Part shown: in pieces, positions 61,431 to 64,000 of the stretch
How positions within the stretch are numbered: position 1 is the first letter of the stretch
How the letters are laid out: every line of letters begins with the position of its first letter
Source: Sphingobacteriales bacterium
Lineage (GTDB): Bacteria > Bacteroidota > Bacteroidia > Chitinophagales > UBA2359
Assembly: GCA_016718845.1 (NCBI GenBank)
Contig: JADKCK010000001.1
Span: 186,001-250,000 of the forward strand
Length of the DNA stretch: 64,000 nt
Direction of reading: 5' to 3'
Translations under genes and position numbers: made by a program
Notes under the pieces: generated by a model
What the model was told of the DNA's origin: nothing
Seen by the model: the letters and a program-made list of their open reading frames with translations, nothing else
Databases searched by the model: none

Positions 61431-61432
61431 TT

Positions 61433-62164
61433 ATGCTACACAACACTTTAGGCATTGTATTAAAAACGGTAAAATATGGCGAAACAAGCCTAATTGCCAA
61501 GGTATACACGCAACAATTTGGTTTGCAATCGTACATGATAAATAGTGTACGCACCACACAATCGAAACACAAAGCCGCTTTACTACAACCCCTATCGCTG
61601 CTCGAGATGGTAGTGTACCACAAAAAAAACAAAAACATACAAAATTTAAAAGAGATAAAGTCAGCCTATTTATTTACACAACTACCTTTTGATGTGCTAC
61701 GAAGTAGTCTGGCACTTTTTGTGTCCGAAATATTACACAAAACACTAAAAGAAGAAGAACCCAACGAACAACAATTTAATTTTATTTATCAATTTATAGT
61801 GTTTCTTGACCAAACACCTATGCTGCTTGCCAACCTGCACCTTGTTTTTTTGACCGAACTAAGCACCTACATTGGCTTTCATCCACAAAACAACTTTTTT
61901 TATACCGAACGCCCCATTTTTGACCTCATCGAAGGCGTTTTTACACACCGCCCACCCGAGCATCTGCACTACATCGAGTTGCCCTTGTCCGAAAAACTCT
62001 CCAAATTATTGCAGACATCTGTTGTTGAGTCTCATCACTTACAACTAAACCACGATACACGCCGCCAATTGCTACACGCTTTGCTGCATTATTACAATTT
62101 ACATATCGAAAACTTTGGCGAAACTAAATCGGTGCCTATTTTAGAAGAAATTTTTAGCCATTGA
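61433..62164 (+). CDS. recO: DNA repair protein RecO
   Basis: RecO works with RecR to load RecA onto SSB-covered single strands. The 243-residue protein has the N-terminal OB fold (GIVLKTVKYGETSLIAKVYTQQFGLQSYMINSVRT), LLEMVVYHKKNKNIQNLKEI, then the helical middle with FVSEILHKTLKEEEPNEQQFNFI, and a final helix with DTRRQLLHALLHYYNLHIENFG. The usual four zinc cysteines of some RecO proteins are absent, as in other Bacteroidota RecO. The start codon is only 2-3 bases from the repeat block, so the repeats are in its leader or promoter. Confidence 0.9.
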   Translation: MLHNTLGIVLKTVKYGETSLIAKVYTQQFGLQSYMINSVRTTQSKHKAALLQPLSLLEMVVYHKKNKNIQNLKEIKSAYLFTQLPFDVLRSSLALFVSEILHKTLKEEEPNEQQFNFIYQFIVFLDQTPMLLANLHLVFLTELSTYIGFHPQNNFFYTERPIFDLIEGVFTHRPPEHLHYIELPLSEKLSKLLQTSVVESHHLQLNHDTRRQLLHALLHYYNLHIENFGETKSVPILEEIFSH

Positions 62165-62202
62165 GATAAAATACCTAAAAAATACCCAATAGCCCCCAAA
62201 CC

Positions 62203-63144
62203 ATGTTTGTTCCTCAATATTTATCCCATCACCAAATAAATCAATTACTTTGGGACGAGTGCATTGACAATGCCCAAAACAGTATGCCCTATGCCTACAG
62301 TTGGTATTTAAATACCGTAGCCCCCAATGCTTGGAATGCTTTAGTTTTGGGCGATTATCTTGCCGTAATGCCACTGCCTACCCGCACAAAATGGAGTATT
62401 GTACCCTATATTTATCAACCCTATTGGTTGCAACAATTAGGCATATTTTCGACCTTTGCATTGAGCGACAACCTGATAAATAACTTTTTAAAAAAAATAC
62501 CTGTCGAGTTTAAATTGGTGGATATATGCCTTAACGAAGGTAATAATTTTGGCATAAAACAAGCAGCTACTACTGTTTGTATGCGTGCTAACTATATATT
62601 ATCGTTGCGTAAACCCTACGAAGTACTATGTACAGCCTACAACCAAAACACACGCCGCAACCTGCGCAAAGCACAACAAAGCAACCTATACGTCGAGTTC
62701 GATTTGTCGGCAAGTATGCTGGTGCAAAACTACCGGCAACAAGTAGGCAACCGACAACCCATGCTTAAAGCCGAGCATTATCAGCAAATGGAAACCCTTA
62801 TTCGCGAAGCACAAAAACGCCAAATGGCAATTACCATAGGCATTTTTGACCCCAACGGACGGCTACATGCCACCGCTTTTTTTATGAAAACCCACCGCCG
62901 ATTGATTAACCTACTACCCGCTAGCACACCACTGGGGCGGCAATCGGGGGCAATGTTTTTGCTGCTCGATACAGTTATAAAACAACATGCCCAAACACCT
63001 TTGTTATTTGATTGCGAAGGTTCGATGACCCCATCGGTGGCACAATTTTATGCTGGATTTGGCTGCAAACCAACCATTTACCCCAACTTATTGCGAAATA
63101 CCTTGCCAAAATGGGTAAATTGGCTGTATGATAAATTTAAATAA
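62203..63144 (+). CDS. FemAB-like GNAT-fold protein
   Basis: The 313-residue protein has two linked acyltransferase halves. N-terminal landmarks are PYAYSWYLNTVAPNAWNALVLGDYLAVMPLP; C-terminal ones are YNQNTRRNLRKAQQSNLYVEF (a basic patch typical of FemAB/peptidoglycan-related transferases), QQVGNRQPMLK, and LLDTVIKQHAQTPLLFDCEGSMTPSVAQFYAGFGCKPTIYP, the closing GNAT signature. It may add an amino-acyl or acyl group to a cell-wall or small-molecule amine. It is 38 bases after recO and likely cotranscribed with it. Confidence 0.75.
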   Translation: MFVPQYLSHHQINQLLWDECIDNAQNSMPYAYSWYLNTVAPNAWNALVLGDYLAVMPLPTRTKWSIVPYIYQPYWLQQLGIFSTFALSDNLINNFLKKIPVEFKLVDICLNEGNNFGIKQAATTVCMRANYILSLRKPYEVLCTAYNQNTRRNLRKAQQSNLYVEFDLSASMLVQNYRQQVGNRQPMLKAEHYQQMETLIREAQKRQMAITIGIFDPNGRLHATAFFMKTHRRLINLLPASTPLGRQSGAMFLLLDTVIKQHAQTPLLFDCEGSMTPSVAQFYAGFGCKPTIYPNLLRNTLPKWVNWLYDKFK

Positions 63145-63180
63145 CTGATATTGCGCACTACGCTATTTTAGCTTTATTGA

Positions 63181-63355
63181 GGACACAGATTTTACGGATA
63201 AGACAGGGATAAGATAGATTTTTATTTAGTGATACGGGCATATTTATTTTAGATTGATTGGCTTTTTAATAGTACTACATGATTGCTAGTACCCGCAAAA
63301 TAGTCCATTTATTAAACAATCTATTGCTCAACAAACAAATACGATCTTGTTATCA
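63181..63355. mobile_element. Truncated, inverted copy of the MITE-like element
   Basis: From GGACACAGATTTTACGGATA at 63181, matching the minus-strand right end of the element at 58978-59252, the sequence continues through a core (63231-63355) that is the reverse complement of 59077-59200 with few changes. The far end has diverged and has no matching terminal repeat. Confidence 0.7.
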
Positions 63356-63607
63356 AATAATAAAAATCGTAACTGTTTAGGTAGGTCTTTTGCAGAATAT
63401 TTAATAATTGAGGTTTTTTTTTGAAAAAAAATCAATAAAACGGCGTTTTTTTTGAAGAATATTTAACGACAAACTCAAAATAGTCAAGATTTCAAATCAA
63501 TTTCGTTTTTTTTATTTATGTAATTAGCTTACTATCAACAATTATAGACTACCTAGATAGTTACTAAAAATCAAATCTTGTTAATCTTGTAATCCTGTCA
63601 AAAACAC

Positions 63608-63808
63608 ATGCAACACGAAGAACTAACCAAAATAATAATAGGTTGCGCCTATACCGTACACAATACTAATGGTCAACAACACGATTATTCTTGAACTAAA
63701 AGCAATAGATATCTTACTACACAAATAGATATCGGATTGCTTATCAATTTTGGGCGTTCGGTAGAAGTTAAACGCAAATTTAGACTTTACACAAAAACAA
63801 AAATTTAG
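63608..63808 (+). pseudogene. Decayed GxxExxY protein gene
   Basis: The ATG at 63608 gives MQHEELTKIIIGCAYTVHN, the N-terminus of GxxExxY proteins, which then breaks at a stop (TGA near 63692). Further in shifted frames come ILELKAIDILLHK and IDIGLLINFGRSVEVKRKF, the family's middle and C-terminal motifs, ending at a TAG at 63806-63808. About 60 of the usual 125 residues are missing. CAGGATTGACAAGATTT at 63814-63830 is the inverted version of the leader before the gene, so the remnant is bounded by inverted copies of one sequence. Confidence 0.75.
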
Positions 63809-63970
63809 TCAACAGGATTGACAAGATTTAAATACCTACATCACCTTTTAAAATTCATACAGACTGTTGGCAAGCCCATTATTTCAAGAAAAAACGGCTA
63901 AATTTAAAACCACACAATCCGTTAGAAGCAGAAAGAATAAAAATCAAATCTTGTAATCCTGTCAAAAACA

Positions 63971-64000
63971 CATGCAACACGAAGAACTAACCAAAATAAT
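63971..64000 (+). CDS. Second GxxExxY gene, first codons only
   Basis: ATG at 63971 opens the same MQHEELTKI start as the decayed copy 360 bases upstream. Only ten codons are in the window, so it cannot be said whether this copy is intact. Confidence 0.45.

Larger units (their letters stand above)
63585..64000. repeat. Direct repeat of a GxxExxY gene start, 52 bases or more
   Basis: TCTTGTAATCCTGTCAAAAA and the following ATGCAACACGAAGAACTAAC occur identically at 63585-63636 and 63949-64000. The second copy is cut by the window end. The identical stretches contain the leader and the first codons of the GxxExxY gene described below. Confidence 0.9.

Noticed and set aside
61176..61451. 91-residue His/Thr/Ser-rich open frame before recO
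   Set aside because: It is a translation of the tandem repeat; low complexity with no conserved motif, and overlaps the recO start.

Overview
The window is a contiguous piece of a Bacteroidota chromosome, most like the Saprospiria/Chitinophagia/Sphingobacteriia side of the phylum; I cannot name a genus. The evidence is type IX secretion and gliding genes (gldJ, porU, a PorP/SprF protein), secreted proteins with T9SS type A or type B C-terminal sorting domains, a SusC-like TonB-dependent receptor, Bacteroidota-only families (DUF4271, DUF5916), and TAnnTTTG promoter boxes. Most genes are housekeeping. Three genes on the minus strand or nearby (T9SS, adhesin, defence-like pair) give the window its character.

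Layout. 1-5.5 kb: a gene cut by the left edge, a secreted CotH-like kinase, a DUF4442 hotdog protein, and DUF4271 followed by hemD. 5.6-10.3 kb: an S24/LexA-like repressor, a TPR lipoprotein-like secreted protein and a DUF5916 outer-membrane protein. 10.4-13.4 kb: folA, nadD, an acetyltransferase and murQ. 13.8-18.2 kb: a 1475-residue T9SS-secreted surface protein. 18.4-21.2 kb: SDR oxidoreductase, rpiB, a DEDD exonuclease and a Sua5/YciO protein. 21.4-25.3 kb: TonB receptor and an HtrA-type protease. 25.5-29.4 kb: methyltransferase, tRNA-Pro(GGG), dusB, UPF0158 and an FAH-family hydrolase. 29.5-39.8 kb: gldJ, an unknown secreted protein, PorP/SprF, an HsdR-N nuclease-like gene, porU, cdd and a sulfotransferase.

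39.9-44.4 kb is an AT-rich accessory insert holding a two-gene minus-strand operon: a sacsin/Hsp90-type GHKL ATPase of about 1020 residues, and 4 bases later an AlbA_2 (Schlafen-type) protein with an Rx4H HEPN-like motif. It is the best candidate for an undescribed defence-type system. 44.4-52.5 kb is one giant SprB-repeat adhesin (about 2676 residues, some 26 repeats, type B sorting domain). 52.9-63.1 kb: a secreted M1 aminopeptidase, a 58-bp minisatellite, rdgB, a CbbX-type AAA ATPase, DUF962, an alpha/beta hydrolase, a CBS protein, recO and a FemAB-like protein. The last 850 bases carry a MITE-like copy and a decayed GxxExxY gene, with a second copy starting at the right edge.

A technical point affects reading: between about 22.1 and 57.9 kb at least 13 single-base frameshifts split otherwise complete genes, most of them in short homopolymers, and ten of them lie between 32 and 44 kb plus the adhesin. 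I read most as base-calling or assembly errors rather than decay. Split genes are listed below as the fragments that can be read in the sequence, with the join explained.
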